Positions 26,416 through 35,040 of a DNA stretch of 64,000 nucleotides are shown one piece after another (position 1 is the first letter of the stretch; every line of letters starts with the position of its first letter). The DNA comes from Novosphingobium sp. IK01. GTDB lineage: Bacteria > Pseudomonadota > Alphaproteobacteria > Sphingomonadales > Sphingomonadaceae. The stretch is taken from the NCBI RefSeq assembly GCF_033242265.1, contig NZ_BTFW01000001.1, positions 3,369,001-3,433,000 of the forward strand, read 5' to 3'. A program made the position numbers and the translations under genes. The notes under the pieces are model-generated. The model was not told the origin of the DNA and made no database searches. It saw only the letters and a program-made list of their open reading frames with translations.

Positions 26416-26418
26416 TAG
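25652..26418 (+). CDS. IS5-family (IS427-type) transposase, made by -1 frameshift
   Basis: The first frame (25652-26065) holds the N-terminal DUF4096 part (LTDFEWRVIEPLLP) and the first catalytic Asp (MIDSTSI). The second frame continues with GRSRGGLTTKIHAVVDGQGL, LADKAYD (second Asp) and LIERFFSKLKHFRRVATRYD (Glu). The two join at the run A5G5 (25966-25975), where a -1 slip at GCA-AAA-AAG gives the canonical TAKKGDRDH reading. The stop codon TAG is formed from the target TA plus the next base just outside the element. Confidence 0.9.
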
Positions 26419-26628
26419 TTGACGCGTCTGAATTTGCCATTTCTAGACTCATAGAGCGCCGCTGCGTGTCTCAGGCTACCCCAGTAGCTCAAGTCCCCAA
26501 GGTGAGTCTGAAACGGCCTCAGAATCGAAATTTCGGGCATTGCAAAGGGCGGGTCCTTCCCAGGGGGTACCCCATCGCGGGTCACGCGCGACCGCGACGG
26601 GGCTCTAGCGACAGAATGTGAACTTGGT

Positions 26629-28569
26629 TTACGCCAGCGGCTCCAATCCGCACTCAACCAAAAACGCATAGATGGCGTCATACACTTCCGGCTCGCGCGT
26701 GGCGTCGTCCTCGCTGCCCTCTGGCACGAACACGACCATGCCCTGGCGCCCTCGCGTCATCAGTACGCGATAGGCATTGGCGACATAGGCCTTGCGCGCC
26801 TCGTCATTGACGGCCTGCCAGCGGGTGCCCTTGAACTGCAATGCCTGCCACGCATCGTCGACACGGCGATAGTTCGCGTCCCAGCACAGGCAGGTCCAGT
26901 CTAGCTCCAAACCCTGGACGTCGAACTCCGTGCCGGCGTCTTCCAGCGCGTCGGAGGAGCGCACATCATCGCTCGGCGCCAAGAACCACTTGGCGGGCTC
27001 GATCTTGGCCTTCACGAACACGCCATGAGGCTTCAGGCGCGCAGCATTGGACGAGGCGAGAAGGCCCATGCGTTCAGCGCCTCGCCGCTTAGAGCGAAGC
27101 CAGCGCCGCGCCAGATCCAGGTCGCGGGTGATGTAGAGCGGAAAGCTGGCCAGGGCCGCTTTGACCTGTCGCGCAGCCGCGGCATCGCCCGCGATCACGT
27201 GGCCGACGAAGTCCGAGAGGCGCTCAGCGCGAAAGGAGCGCAACGAGGTGGCGAGATGCAGCGCTGGCGCCGTCACCTCATCGGCCAGCCGGCACGAATG
27301 CGCCAGGCTGTCAGGGATATGCGCCTGCCAATGCGGGAAGCTCCGCTCCAGCGCGCGCAGCCACTCCTCGATGCCAGCCTCGCCGGTGTTGATCTCTTGG
27401 CCACCCCCGACGAGGCAGATGATCGCGCACCAATCATCGTGGCGGTCCATCACTGACAGCAGGAACTCGGGCTCCGACATCGAGAAGCCCAACTGCCCCT
27501 TCTTTTGTTGCATGAATTTCGAGGTCTGCTCGACGTCCCAGGCGCGCTGGGCCTCGTCGAATACGGCGACCTTCTCGTTAGGCGGGCTGCTGGAGGTTAG
27601 GGCTTCATCGCGGAAGTGGTGGATGTTTTGGATAAAGGCTGCGGCGTTGCGGTCCTCCACCGTCTTGGACGTGCTGCGCCCGGCCTCTTTCGCCCTTGCC
27701 ACGGCATCCAGCGACAGCGCCTCGCGCAGCACATCGACCAAGGGGCCATTGCCCGAGAGGAACACCGCGTGTTCGTCGCTGTGGGCCCGCTGGCGTGCCG
27801 TTGCCAGATTGAGCCCCGCCAGCGTCTTGCCCGAGCCTGGCACACCGGTGATGAAGCAGATGATCTTGCGCTTGTCGCGCTTGGCCGTCTCGATCGCATT
27901 AGCCACGTAGTCCGCGGTGTGGGTGAGGTTTTCGGCGCCAGCCTCCGAGCGCGAGATCTCCTCGACGGCATGGCCACGGTAGAGAGCCTGGGCGGCCTCG
28001 ACGATCGTGGGCGTGGGGCGATAGCGCCCAGCTTCCCAAGCCGCCGCGTCGATCGGCTGGCGCGCATGAGTGCGGCAAATGCTCTGGATTGCCGGGAGGA
28101 GGCCTGCTGCGTTCACGCCCAGGGGCTTCGCGAGGCCATCGTCGTCCCATTGCAGCATCCGACCGTCATCGTGTGGCGCATGGGTGGCAACGAGGATCGG
28201 CACGATAGGCAGGCCGTGGCTGGTCTCATGGAAGTGTTTGAGGTCAAGCCCATAGCCATAGACCTGATCGAGGCTCGATCGATCGTACTGGCGCGCGCCC
28301 AGCTTGTATTCGACCACGAACACAACGCCGCTCGTCAGTAGGATCAAATCGGCACGCCGGCCCATGCGGGGGATGAGGAACTCCATGAACGCATGGGCTT
28401 CGGGCAGACCCGCCGCGAGTTCGCGCAAGTGCTGGATTTGATACTCCCAGGCAGAGCGCTGGGTTGGCTCGAGGGCAAAGGGGAGCTTTGCAGCCAGCCG
28501 GCCGAAGAGGTCAGCATCGGTAAGCGTGCCAATTGAGGTGGCGGGCAGGGAGAGGTAGGCGCGGTTCAT
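26629..28569 (-). CDS. DUF2075 P-loop helicase/ATPase with N-terminal nuclease-like domain (putative defence gene)
   Basis: A 646-aa protein. The N-terminal part contains a PD-(D/E)XK-like pattern: Asp at about 74 (RRADLILL), then VVFVVEYKLG with Glu87 and Lys89. The DUF2075 helicase-like part has Walker A ITGVPGSGKTLAG (about 241-253) and Walker B VAVFDEAQRAWD (about 334-345). Later motifs are EFDVQGLELDW and AYRVLMTRGRQGMVVFVP, typical of superfamily 1-like helicases. Some DUF2075 nuclease-helicases, such as staphylococcal Nhi, act in phage defence. That role here is inference, supported by its place in an integrase-borne island. Start ATG 28569 is chosen at the beginning of conserved sequence; an upstream in-frame extension to 28842 looks non-coding. 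Confidence 0.75.
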   Translation of the reverse strand: MNRAYLSLPATSIGTLTDADLFGRLAAKLPFALEPTQRSAWEYQIQHLRELAAGLPEAHAFMEFLIPRMGRRADLILLTSGVVFVVEYKLGARQYDRSSLDQVYGYGLDLKHFHETSHGLPIVPILVATHAPHDDGRMLQWDDDGLAKPLGVNAAGLLPAIQSICRTHARQPIDAAAWEAGRYRPTPTIVEAAQALYRGHAVEEISRSEAGAENLTHTADYVANAIETAKRDKRKIICFITGVPGSGKTLAGLNLATARQRAHSDEHAVFLSGNGPLVDVLREALSLDAVARAKEAGRSTSKTVEDRNAAAFIQNIHHFRDEALTSSSPPNEKVAVFDEAQRAWDVEQTSKFMQQKKGQLGFSMSEPEFLLSVMDRHDDWCAIICLVGGGQEINTGEAGIEEWLRALERSFPHWQAHIPDSLAHSCRLADEVTAPALHLATSLRSFRAERLSDFVGHVIAGDAAAARQVKAALASFPLYITRDLDLARRWLRSKRRGAERMGLLASSNAARLKPHGVFVKAKIEPAKWFLAPSDDVRSSDALEDAGTEFDVQGLELDWTCLCWDANYRRVDDAWQALQFKGTRWQAVNDEARKAYVANAYRVLMTRGRQGMVVFVPEGSEDDATREPEVYDAIYAFLVECGLEPLA

Positions 28570-28953
28570 GGTAGACGCATGAACCGAGAAAGCCAGGGGC
28601 ACAAGCAGGTGGGCGCCAATGATGGCATCGAAATGAAATAGGGGGACCGAACCTGCCGCTTCAGTCGTAAAGCAACTCTGCCGCGTATTGACGGCAACTG
28701 GCGAGGGAAGCCACTCTGACGCACGTTGTGAAACGGCTCGATTTGGTCGGCTGCCGCCAGCAGCGGAACGCGGCGTCGTGGGACTAAACTGCCATTCGTT
28801 GTACCTCCGCGAATGACAACTGCCCCGACCAATACCCGTCATTTCTTCGGCTTGGAATCTCGAGTTCAGTTATGCAACCATTGGGCGTTAGGCGACTGAG
28901 TGCTGATCATCGAGAAACTTTCTATCTTGATATGAGATTTGATCGGACCACGC
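28570..28953. other. Non-coding gap upstream of the DUF2075 gene
   Basis: 384 nt without a convincing gene. It should contain the promoter of the DUF2075 gene. A lone integron-like core (GCGTTAGGC near 28887) has no partner site. Confidence 0.4.
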
Positions 28954-29296
28954 TCAAGCGGCAACCTCATCAGGCACGTGCTCAAGGCACATCACCTCAA
29001 TACCATATACTTTCCTCAGACTTTTGCAGCACATACCAGATCGGGTGCTCCGAATACGATTCTTTATCTTCGAAGAAGCCTTTTTTAAACTCGGCTCAAA
29101 GAAGTCTATGTCGCCAGATACAAGTTTTTTTCCTTCGCTTCCGATAGCAAGGCGAACCCACTTATGATCGATTTTAGGAAGGCCAAGGCTCTCCAGATGT
29201 TTCCTACTTGACGTGTCGGATAGTTCAAAAAAGCGAATTCGTCCTGAGATCAGTTCATCGGTGGATCGTGTCCCACGGCATGGTGTAGCTTATCTG
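28954..29296 (-). pseudogene. Gene remnant cut by the IS256-family element, possibly PIN-like
   Basis: On the minus strand an open frame of about 110 codons runs to a TGA at 28954-28956 without any upstream start codon. Its composition is protein-like, including FFELSDTSSRKHLESLGLPK and LVSGDIDFFEPSLKK, and it ends in YGIEVMCLEHVPDEV. A short N-terminal piece (MPWDTIHR) lies in another frame just upstream, so a frameshift is likely. The IS256-family element begins right at its 5' side. The GDIDFF...YGIEV pattern faintly recalls the C-terminus of PIN-domain nucleases. It would lie upstream of the DUF2075 gene on the same strand. Confidence 0.4.
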
Positions 29297-30590
29297 GGCC
29301 ACCGCCAAATTCGGCATCAGCTTGAGCCGATCATGCGCCTGGCACAGCCGAGAGCACGACGATGGGATTGTCGCTCACCGGCGCCATGGTTTCAAGCGAC
29401 ATGTATCGTCCACGCTGGACGGCCCATTCATCGGACTGTTCCATGAGAATGGCGCCGATGAGGCGGGTGATCGCAGCCTCGTTCGGGAAGATGCCGACAA
29501 CCTCGGTGCGGCGTTTGATTTCGCCGTTCAGCCGCTCGATGGGATTCGTGCTGTGCAACTTGGCGCGGTGCTCCTTTGGGAAGGTCATGTAGGCCAGCAC
29601 GTCGGGTTCGGCATCGTCCATCAAGGTGGCGAGTTTTGGGAGCTTCGGACGCATCTGGTCGGCGACAGAGCGCCATTGCTGGCTGGCTGCCTCGGGCGTT
29701 TCCTGTGCGAAGGCGGTGCCGATGAAGGCCGAGACGACCCGGCGACCGCTCTTGCCGGCATGGGCCAGGGCATTGCGCATGAAGTGGACGCGGCAACGCT
29801 GCCATGTCGCGCACAGCAGCTTGGAGACCGCCGCCTTGATGCCCTCATGCGCATCGGAGATCACCAGCTTCACGCCGCGCAGGCCCCGGCGCGTCAACTT
29901 GCGCAGAAAGGCCGTCCAAAATGGCTCAGCCTCCGATGGGCCGATGTCCATACCCAGCACTTCGCGGCGACCGTCGCTGTTGACGCCCACCGCAATGATC
30001 ACCGCAACGGATACGATCCGGCCATTCTGGCGGACTTTGACATAGGTGGCGTCGATCCACAGGTAGGGCCAGTCGCCCTCGATCGGGCGATCGAGGAAGG
30101 CATGCACCTTTTGGTCGAGCTCTTCGCACAGGCGGCTGACCTGGCTTTTGGAGATGCCATCCATGCCCAGCGCTTTGACCAGGTCATCGACCGAGCGCGT
30201 CGAGATGCCATGCACGTAGGCTTCCTGGATGACCGCCGTCAGCGCCCGTTCGGCCATCCGGCGCGGCTCCAGAAATCCAGGAAAATAGCTGCCTTTACGC
30301 AACTTGGGGATGCGCAGTTCGACCGTGCCGGCGCGGGTGTGCCAGTCGCGGTTGCGATAGCCGTTGCGCTGGACGAGCCGGTCGGCAGACTTCTCGCCGT
30401 GACCGGCACCAGTCAGGCCTCCCACCTCCATCTCCATCAGCCGCCCGGCGGCAAACGAGATCATCTCGCGCAAAATATCCGCGTCAGGGGCCTTCTCGAC
30501 CAGCGTGCGCAAGTGCATCATGGAATCGGTCATCGTGGTTCTCCAGGTTCGAGCTTTGCAACCCAAACCTATCCGAAAATCGCGGTGACC
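29297..30590 (-). mobile_element. IS256-family insertion sequence
   Basis: About 1294 bp. The ends form imperfect inverted repeats: the left starts GGCCACCGCCAAATTCGG near 29297-29298 and the right, read inward from 30590, starts GGTCACCGCGATTTTCGG. No 8-9 bp target duplication is visible, so the flanks have probably been rearranged since insertion. Confidence 0.75.
29331..30533 (-). CDS. IS256-family (mutator-type) transposase
   Basis: A 400-aa transposase. Family segments are [39 protein letters not shown] (first catalytic Asp), [13 protein letters not shown] (second Asp), [10 protein letters not shown] and [23 protein letters not shown] (Glu region). It looks full length with no stop or frameshift. 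The ATG at 30533 is chosen over the upstream extension to 30566. Confidence 0.92.
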   Translation of the reverse strand: MTDSMMHLRTLVEKAPDADILREMISFAAGRLMEMEVGGLTGAGHGEKSADRLVQRNGYRNRDWHTRAGTVELRIPKLRKGSYFPGFLEPRRMAERALTAVIQEAYVHGISTRSVDDLVKALGMDGISKSQVSRLCEELDQKVHAFLDRPIEGDWPYLWIDATYVKVRQNGRIVSVAVIIAVGVNSDGRREVLGMDIGPSEAEPFWTAFLRKLTRRGLRGVKLVISDAHEGIKAAVSKLLCATWQRCRVHFMRNALAHAGKSGRRVVSAFIGTAFAQETPEAASQQWRSVADQMRPKLPKLATLMDDAEPDVLAYMTFPKEHRAKLHSTNPIERLNGEIKRRTEVVGIFPNEAAITRLIGAILMEQSDEWAVQRGRYMSLETMAPVSDNPIVVLSAVPGA

Positions 30591-30594
30591 ACCC

Positions 30595-30652
30595 GCGCTG
30601 CTGGCCGGACGCTACAGCGCTATATGGAAAGCGCGCGCCCGGCCAGCAGCGC
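30595..30652 (-). terminator. Long inverted repeat downstream of the small-gene operon
   Basis: A perfect 14-bp inverted repeat (30595-30608 with 30639-30652, GCGCTGCTGGCCGG) encloses a 30-nt spacer between the second AlpA gene and the IS256-family element. It may be a terminator or a recombination site; there is no T tract. Confidence 0.35.
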
Positions 30653-30664
30653 TACCGTCAGAAC

Positions 30665-30838
30665 CTACACCACGTCCCGGGACGCGACCCGGGTGCATTT
30701 GTAGCCCAGTTTGATCGGCGCGGGGAATTCTCCTCGCGCCACCTTGGCATGAATGTAGGATCGGGACAGGGAGGTCATGTGCATGACCTCCTGAATGCGG
30801 AGCAGTCGCTCTGGCGCGGGTGGGGTTTCGTGGCTCAT
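30665..30838 (-). CDS. Second AlpA-type prophage/satellite regulator
   Basis: A 57-aa helix-turn-helix protein: RLLRIQEVMHMTSLSRSYIHAKVARGEFP, then PIKLGYKCTRV. This is the classical AlpA pattern, but the C-terminus is slightly shorter than usual and lacks the final W-x-x-S-x-V helix. Its start overlaps the stop of the upstream lipoprotein gene (ATGA). It is the last gene of an operon read leftward from the decayed primase gene. It differs clearly from the AlpA protein at 21.7 kb. Confidence 0.75.
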   Translation of the reverse strand: MSHETPPAPERLLRIQEVMHMTSLSRSYIHAKVARGEFPAPIKLGYKCTRVASRDVV

Positions 30839-31089
30839 GGGGCGCACCTTTCGGGGCGATGATGCGGGACGGGGCGGCATGTCCGGCGCAGGCCGAGATC
30901 GATCTGGCAGCGGCGGATGGCAGTGGCGAGGAGGGAGTGATTTCGGCCATGCTGCCATGCGCAGGCGGCAACCCACTGGACATAGCCCATGCGGATCATG
31001 TCGAGCGCGGCGCTTTCGTTGGTTTGCGGGTCGCGACCTGTCGGAGAGCAGGCGGTGAGGGCCAGGGCAAGGAAAAGGACCCGGATCAT
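30835..31089 (-). CDS. Small putative lipoprotein of the island
   Basis: An 84-aa protein with a lipoprotein signal peptide (MIRVLFLALALTAC, lipobox LTAC with Cys14). The mature part is basic, with several Cys and Trp residues and no known domain. Both ends overlap neighbours by 4 nt, strongly supporting expression. A lipoprotein in such an element could serve in superinfection exclusion or lysis (Rz1-like); this is speculation. Confidence 0.6.
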   Translation of the reverse strand: MIRVLFLALALTACSPTGRDPQTNESAALDMIRMGYVQWVAACAWQHGRNHSLLATAIRRCQIDLGLRRTCRPVPHHRPERCAP

Positions 31090-31382
31090 TCGGTAGGCCC
31101 CTCTGCCGCCAATATGCAGTCAAAGAAATAGCGGACGGGGAATGTGCCCTCATCACGGGCGCGCATGAAGTCTCGCCCGTTGTGGCATCGTCTGCCCAGC
31201 GTATCGACACAGATCGGGGAGAGATCCATTCCAATACTGTCGCTGGCGACAGTCAGACGTCTGGACGCAGAATTCACCCAATCGTTGAAGTCACAGAATT
31301 CACCTTCCCAGTTCGGAACGAGCGAACAGGGAGTGGCCGGGCGCGTCCAGCATTTCCGCACATCGATATTGCGGTCTGTCAT
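31086..31382 (-). CDS. Hypothetical protein of the overlapping island operon
   Basis: A 98-aa cytosolic protein of unknown family, with a NWEGEFCDFNDWVNSASRRL segment and five cysteines. Its start overlaps the stop of the 151-aa gene upstream and its stop overlaps the lipoprotein start (both ATGA). Confidence 0.55.
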   Translation of the reverse strand: MTDRNIDVRKCWTRPATPCSLVPNWEGEFCDFNDWVNSASRRLTVASDSIGMDLSPICVDTLGRRCHNGRDFMRARDEGTFPVRYFFDCILAAEGPTE

Positions 31383-31834
31383 GCAGCGTCTCCCATTTTT
31401 GGGGTGCGGCCCATGTCGGCATCGGAAATTCGGTCTGCCCATTGGGAAGCCGTCTCCAGCAGGCCGTCGATCGTCTCGTTGAAGAGGATGGTTGTATGGT
31501 AATGTCCCCACGAGAACGATGCAGACCCGTGGCCAGTGGGTGTCAGCACCGGGGTTGCCGCAACGGCGATGAAGCCGAACATGCGTCGATTGAACGCATT
31601 GCAGCAGAGTTCTTCGTATGCCTCGAGGAAATCAGGCGACAGGCCCTCAAAGAGGTGGCCTCGCTGATCTTCATCATAACTTGCGGCGAGCGATTGAAGC
31701 TCTTCAGGCAAGGCGCTGTGAACTCCCAAAGCATCTGCCAGACTTTCGGGTGGGTTGTAGACGGGGAAGGGCCAGATTCCCTCGAAGCGCACATTGGCGT
31801 CGAACATGAGGTCGCACAGATGTTCCATGGTCAT
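31379..31834 (-). CDS. Hypothetical protein of the overlapping island operon
   Basis: A 151-aa acidic protein with no recognised domain. Segments such as FEGIWPFPVYNPPESLADAL and ASFSWGHYHTTILFNETIDG suggest a folded globular protein. It is coupled by 4-nt overlaps on both sides. A start two codons later (MEHLCD) is possible. Confidence 0.6.
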   Translation of the reverse strand: MTMEHLCDLMFDANVRFEGIWPFPVYNPPESLADALGVHSALPEELQSLAASYDEDQRGHLFEGLSPDFLEAYEELCCNAFNRRMFGFIAVAATPVLTPTGHGSASFSWGHYHTTILFNETIDGLLETASQWADRISDADMGRTPKMGDAA

Positions 31835-32010
31835 TCCACACCACCAATCTGTGTGAAATGGACCTGGGCGGCAGAATAGTGGGCGAAGCCCATTTCTCGG
31901 GCAACGGCATCAAGGGCAGAGATGTGCGTGCAGCCAGTTTCGCGTTTCATGCGCTTGGCGCGGCTCTTGAGGCCCTCCAGAGTGGTTGGGGTATGGTGTC
32001 TTTCGTGCAT
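31831..32010 (-). CDS. Small protein with basic helical domain (plasmid/phage DUF5623-like N-terminus)
   Basis: A 59-aa protein: LEGLKSRAKRMKRETGCTHISALDAVAREMGFAHYSAAQVHF. This LK-x-x-AKR ... ALD-x-VA-x-E-x-GF pattern occurs in small proteins of plasmids and islands; no activity is known. The stop overlaps the next gene's ATG. An upstream in-frame start at 32064 is less likely. Confidence 0.5.
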   Translation of the reverse strand: MHERHHTPTTLEGLKSRAKRMKRETGCTHISALDAVAREMGFAHYSAAQVHFTQIGGVE

Positions 32011-32048
32011 TTGTGGGGCTTCTCTTTCATTGTGGGTAAGGGGTGCTT

Positions 32049-32174
32049 TCACCAGGGCAGGCATCCTTCGAGCGGGCAGCGGGCGAAGCCTGCGATGACG
32101 CGATCGAGCATGTGCCAGGCGAAACCGAAGCAGAGGGCAAAGGCGGCGACTTTGGCGCGGTCGGCGAAGGCCAT
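32049..32174 (-). CDS. Very small single-pass membrane protein
   Basis: A 41-aa open frame, AFADRAKVAAFALCFGFAWHML at its start, containing one hydrophobic stretch that could span the membrane. It fits the spacing of the operon (13 nt after the upstream gene), but its size makes it uncertain. Confidence 0.4.
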   Translation of the reverse strand: MAFADRAKVAAFALCFGFAWHMLDRVIAGFARCPLEGCLPW

Positions 32175-32187
32175 GGGAAGTCTCCGG

Positions 32188-32682
32188 TCAGCGGGAAAGG
32201 GAGGCTGGCGTGGCGGCGATGAGCTGGCGCCAGAGGAAGGTCTGGGCACGGGCGGCGCGGGTGCGGCGGCCCGGTTCGAGGTGCCAGGCCATGGCGATCA
32301 CCCATTCGGCCTGCGCGGCCAGATCCATGGAGAGGCCGCCGTCTTCCATCGCGATCTCGGCGATCGTGGCGATGCTGGTATCGAGGGCGGCGGTGATCGC
32401 GGGCAGCATGGCGTGATCGGCGGGCGCGCCCGTGCCGGTGGCCATCCAGCGCCATTCGGCGGCCAGCGCCTCGAACACCGCGATCTGCGCGGCGGCATCC
32501 CCTGCCTCCATGCGGCCAGCGGCGATCAGCTGGGGGAACCGCTTGCGGCGGGCTTCGAGCATACGCTCGGCCATGGCGCGGATGGCGGCATAGTCGGCGG
32601 CGGCGACGGGCGGCTCGGGGCTTTCGATGCCGTGCCAGACGCGGCGGGGTTCCTTGGCCGGGGCAGGGGCGGGCGCGGTCAT
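32188..32682 (-). CDS. Hypothetical alanine-rich protein
   Basis: A 164-aa mainly helical protein of unknown family, with YAAIRAMAERMLEARRKRFPQ and TFLWRQLIAATPASLSR. Its ATG overlaps the stop of the primase/helicase gene upstream by 4 nt. Confidence 0.55.
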   Translation of the reverse strand: MTAPAPAPAKEPRRVWHGIESPEPPVAAADYAAIRAMAERMLEARRKRFPQLIAAGRMEAGDAAAQIAVFEALAAEWRWMATGTGAPADHAMLPAITAALDTSIATIAEIAMEDGGLSMDLAAQAEWVIAMAWHLEPGRRTRAARAQTFLWRQLIAATPASLSR

Positions 32683-34686
32683 ATGATCCGCTCCGCCTTG
32701 GCGGGCTGCTCAAAGACCCAGCAGACCAGAACTTTGCCGTCTGGGCGGTTCACGTTCTTGGTGGCGACCCAGCGGTGGGACTGGCTGCCGCGCAGCACTT
32801 TCTTGAGGATGTCCATGTTGGGCAGGCGCAGGCCTGCCTGATGGCAGCGGGCCTCGAACAGGGGCATGTTGATCGCGATCAGCCGGTCGCGGTCGCGATG
32901 CTGGTTGATGCTCTTGCCTTCGGTGTGGGCGGTGGAATCCTCGCGGCTGATGAGGAAGTCCACCTTTTCCCAAAATTCGGCCACGAGCGGATGATCACCG
33001 CCGCAGCTTTGCTGCCGGTCGAGCGCCATCTGGTCGATGAAGGCAACGGCCTCATCGATCCATTCCTGGCGGCAGTTGGGAAATATCCGGGCCAGCCCTT
33101 CGACAGCGGCGGCAAGCTGGCTGTGGCACTTGATCGGGCGGGTATTGTGGAGGCCCGGAACACGCCGGGGCATGTCGGTATCGTGATGGTCGAAGCGTTC
33201 GAAGAAGTAGGGCAGGAACCGGCCTTCATTGCGCACGACATGAACGATGGTGCCCGAGGCCCGCTCGATCGGCCAGCGTTCGAGGCGGACGGCAGCCAGC
33301 TTCGTCGCATCGCTCCATCGGCTCTTGTCGACCTTCATCGACATCAGGCGTTCCAGAACGGCGGGGATCGCGTCGATCCGCTCGTTCTGCATCAGGTAGA
33401 TCGTGCCCAGAAATGGCGGTTCGTGGGTCTCGTAGCCGTCTGACTTCTGGCCGGTGCCGCGCGGGTTGCGTCCGTTGTAGAGCACCAGCAGTTCGTTGTA
33501 GTCGTACTGGCGCTGGCCCGAGCGCTTGTCATCGTCGCCGCGCTTGCCCTCGATCAGGCCGACCGGCAGGTTGGATACCTTCATGAACGTGCGGGCGAGG
33601 AAAACCACGGTGCCCTTGTTAGGATCGTTGCCTTCGTGATCGGGCCGCCCGAGGGTCTTCCAGAGGAATTCCACCATGGTCGACTTGCCAGCGCCCGGAT
33701 CGCCGGTGATTTCGAGGAAGCCGATCGACTTGTGGCGCTCGCGGATCTGGACCGCGAACAGCGACATGACGAAGAAGCCCAGGGCAACCAGCCCCTTGGG
33801 GCCATAGGCGGTCCACAGATCGGGCAGCCAGTCGAAGTCGATCTGGTCAGGGTCGTAGGTGATGTCGAGCAGGCGGTCGGGGCTTTTGAGCTTCACCGCG
33901 TCGCGGCCAAGGTCGAAATAGCTTTCCTCGTTAATTTTGATCAGCTTGCCGTCGCGCACGGCTATGTCGCCCAGCACCCAGGCACGATGGTCGCGCGAAT
34001 AGCCGGTGAACTTGATCGGCTCGACGACCTTGAGGTTGCGGGTCTGGTTGCGGATGATGCGGTCGAATTGCTCGCTGGTTCCGCTCCACGATGCGGCCCA
34101 GGTCATGAGCCGCTTCTTGAACTCGCCGCTGTTCGCACATGCTGCGGAAGAGAAGCGGCCCTTTGTGGATTTCCGATTGTAGGGGGAAGTCTATTTGCAG
34201 GAAATAGGTCGCCTCGCTGGCGACCTCATCAAACTCGCGATAGAGCAGGCGGAACGCGCAGTTGGCGATTTCCTCGACCACGATGCGGCGCTTTTCGCTC
34301 TCCTCGTCGAAGCTGACCTTGCACGACCACAGGCGGTTCTTGTGGCGGAACTCGAACGAGGAGACGGCCATCTTGTGGTCGGCCATCAGCCGGGCCTTGT
34401 CGCGCGCGGTTTCGGCGATGGTGATGGCGCCGTTGTAGCGGTACTGGTCGAAGGCCCAGTCGGAGAGTGGGGCCTTGTCCGGGTCTCCGGCCCAGTCGAG
34501 GTGGTCCTTGAGAAGGTCGTTCCAGTCCTTCTTGGTGCCCTCGCCATCGGGGCGGACCTGCATGGCGCTGGCGTCCCAGCCTTCGGTGATGGCGCGCTTC
34601 ACATATTTGGTGGTCGCTTCCACGCCTGCGCGGCCCACGTCGAAGGCGAAGACCAGGCGCGGGCGGACGGTGCGGCCAATGCGCTC
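32679..34686 (-). pseudogene. Second primase-helicase gene, interrupted by an IS3-family element and frameshifted
   Basis: Read leftward, it starts mid-gene at the IS3-family border with a TOPRIM-type part (VRPRLVFAFDVGRAGVEATT, then EGTKKDWNDLLKDHLDW). It continues to FRSMC near 34130 and then shifts frame to ANSGEFKKRLMTWAASW. A 2-nt loss from an expected GCGCG would explain the shift. The downstream 475-codon frame (32679-34106) holds the P-loop helicase: ITGDPGAGKSTMVEFLW, then LLVLYNGRNPRGTG. The N-terminal zinc-binding part is missing. The gene is not a recent copy of the primase at 21.9 kb. Confidence 0.75.
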
Positions 34687-34750
34687 TGACCTGCCCCCCG
34701 AAAGATCCCTCATTCTGATGTAGAGTCTGCCAACTGCAAGGAGCAGACGC

Positions 34751-35014
34751 ATGAGGAAGAGCCGTTTCACCGAGGCGCAGATTATCGGGATGATCAAGGA
34801 GCAGGAGGCCGGGCTGCCGACTGTGGAGGTTTGCCGCAAACATGGGCTGAGCACGGCCACGTTCTACAAGCTGAAGGCCAAATACGGCGGATTGGAGGTA
34901 TCCGCCGCCCGCCGCCTGCGCCAGCTTGAGGACGAGAACGGCAAGTTGAAGCGCCTGCTGGCCGACAGCATGCTCGACAACGCGATCCTGAAGGACTTGC
35001 TGGGAAAAGTCTGA
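34751..35014 (+). CDS. IS3-family OrfA
   Basis: An 87-aa helix-turn-helix protein ([30 protein letters not shown]) with a leucine-zipper-like helix ([17 protein letters not shown]). It is the DNA-binding half of the OrfAB transposase. OrfB follows in the -1 frame. Confidence 0.9.
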   Translation: MRKSRFTEAQIIGMIKEQEAGLPTVEVCRKHGLSTATFYKLKAKYGGLEVSAARRLRQLEDENGKLKRLLADSMLDNAILKDLLGKV

Positions 35015-35040
35015 CGACACCGGGCCAGCGGCGGGACGCA

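Noticed and set aside
26415..26628. Possible small protein between IS copy 1 and the DUF2075 gene (segment PEISILRPFQTHLGDLSYWG)
   Set aside because: The frame runs into the IS end, has no start with ribosome site and no recognised family; kept only as a possible remnant.
28880..28895. Integron attC-like core GCGTTAGGC upstream of the DUF2075 gene
   Set aside because: No partner GTTRRRY core or paired arms were found within 60-140 nt on the proper strand, and there is no cassette structure.
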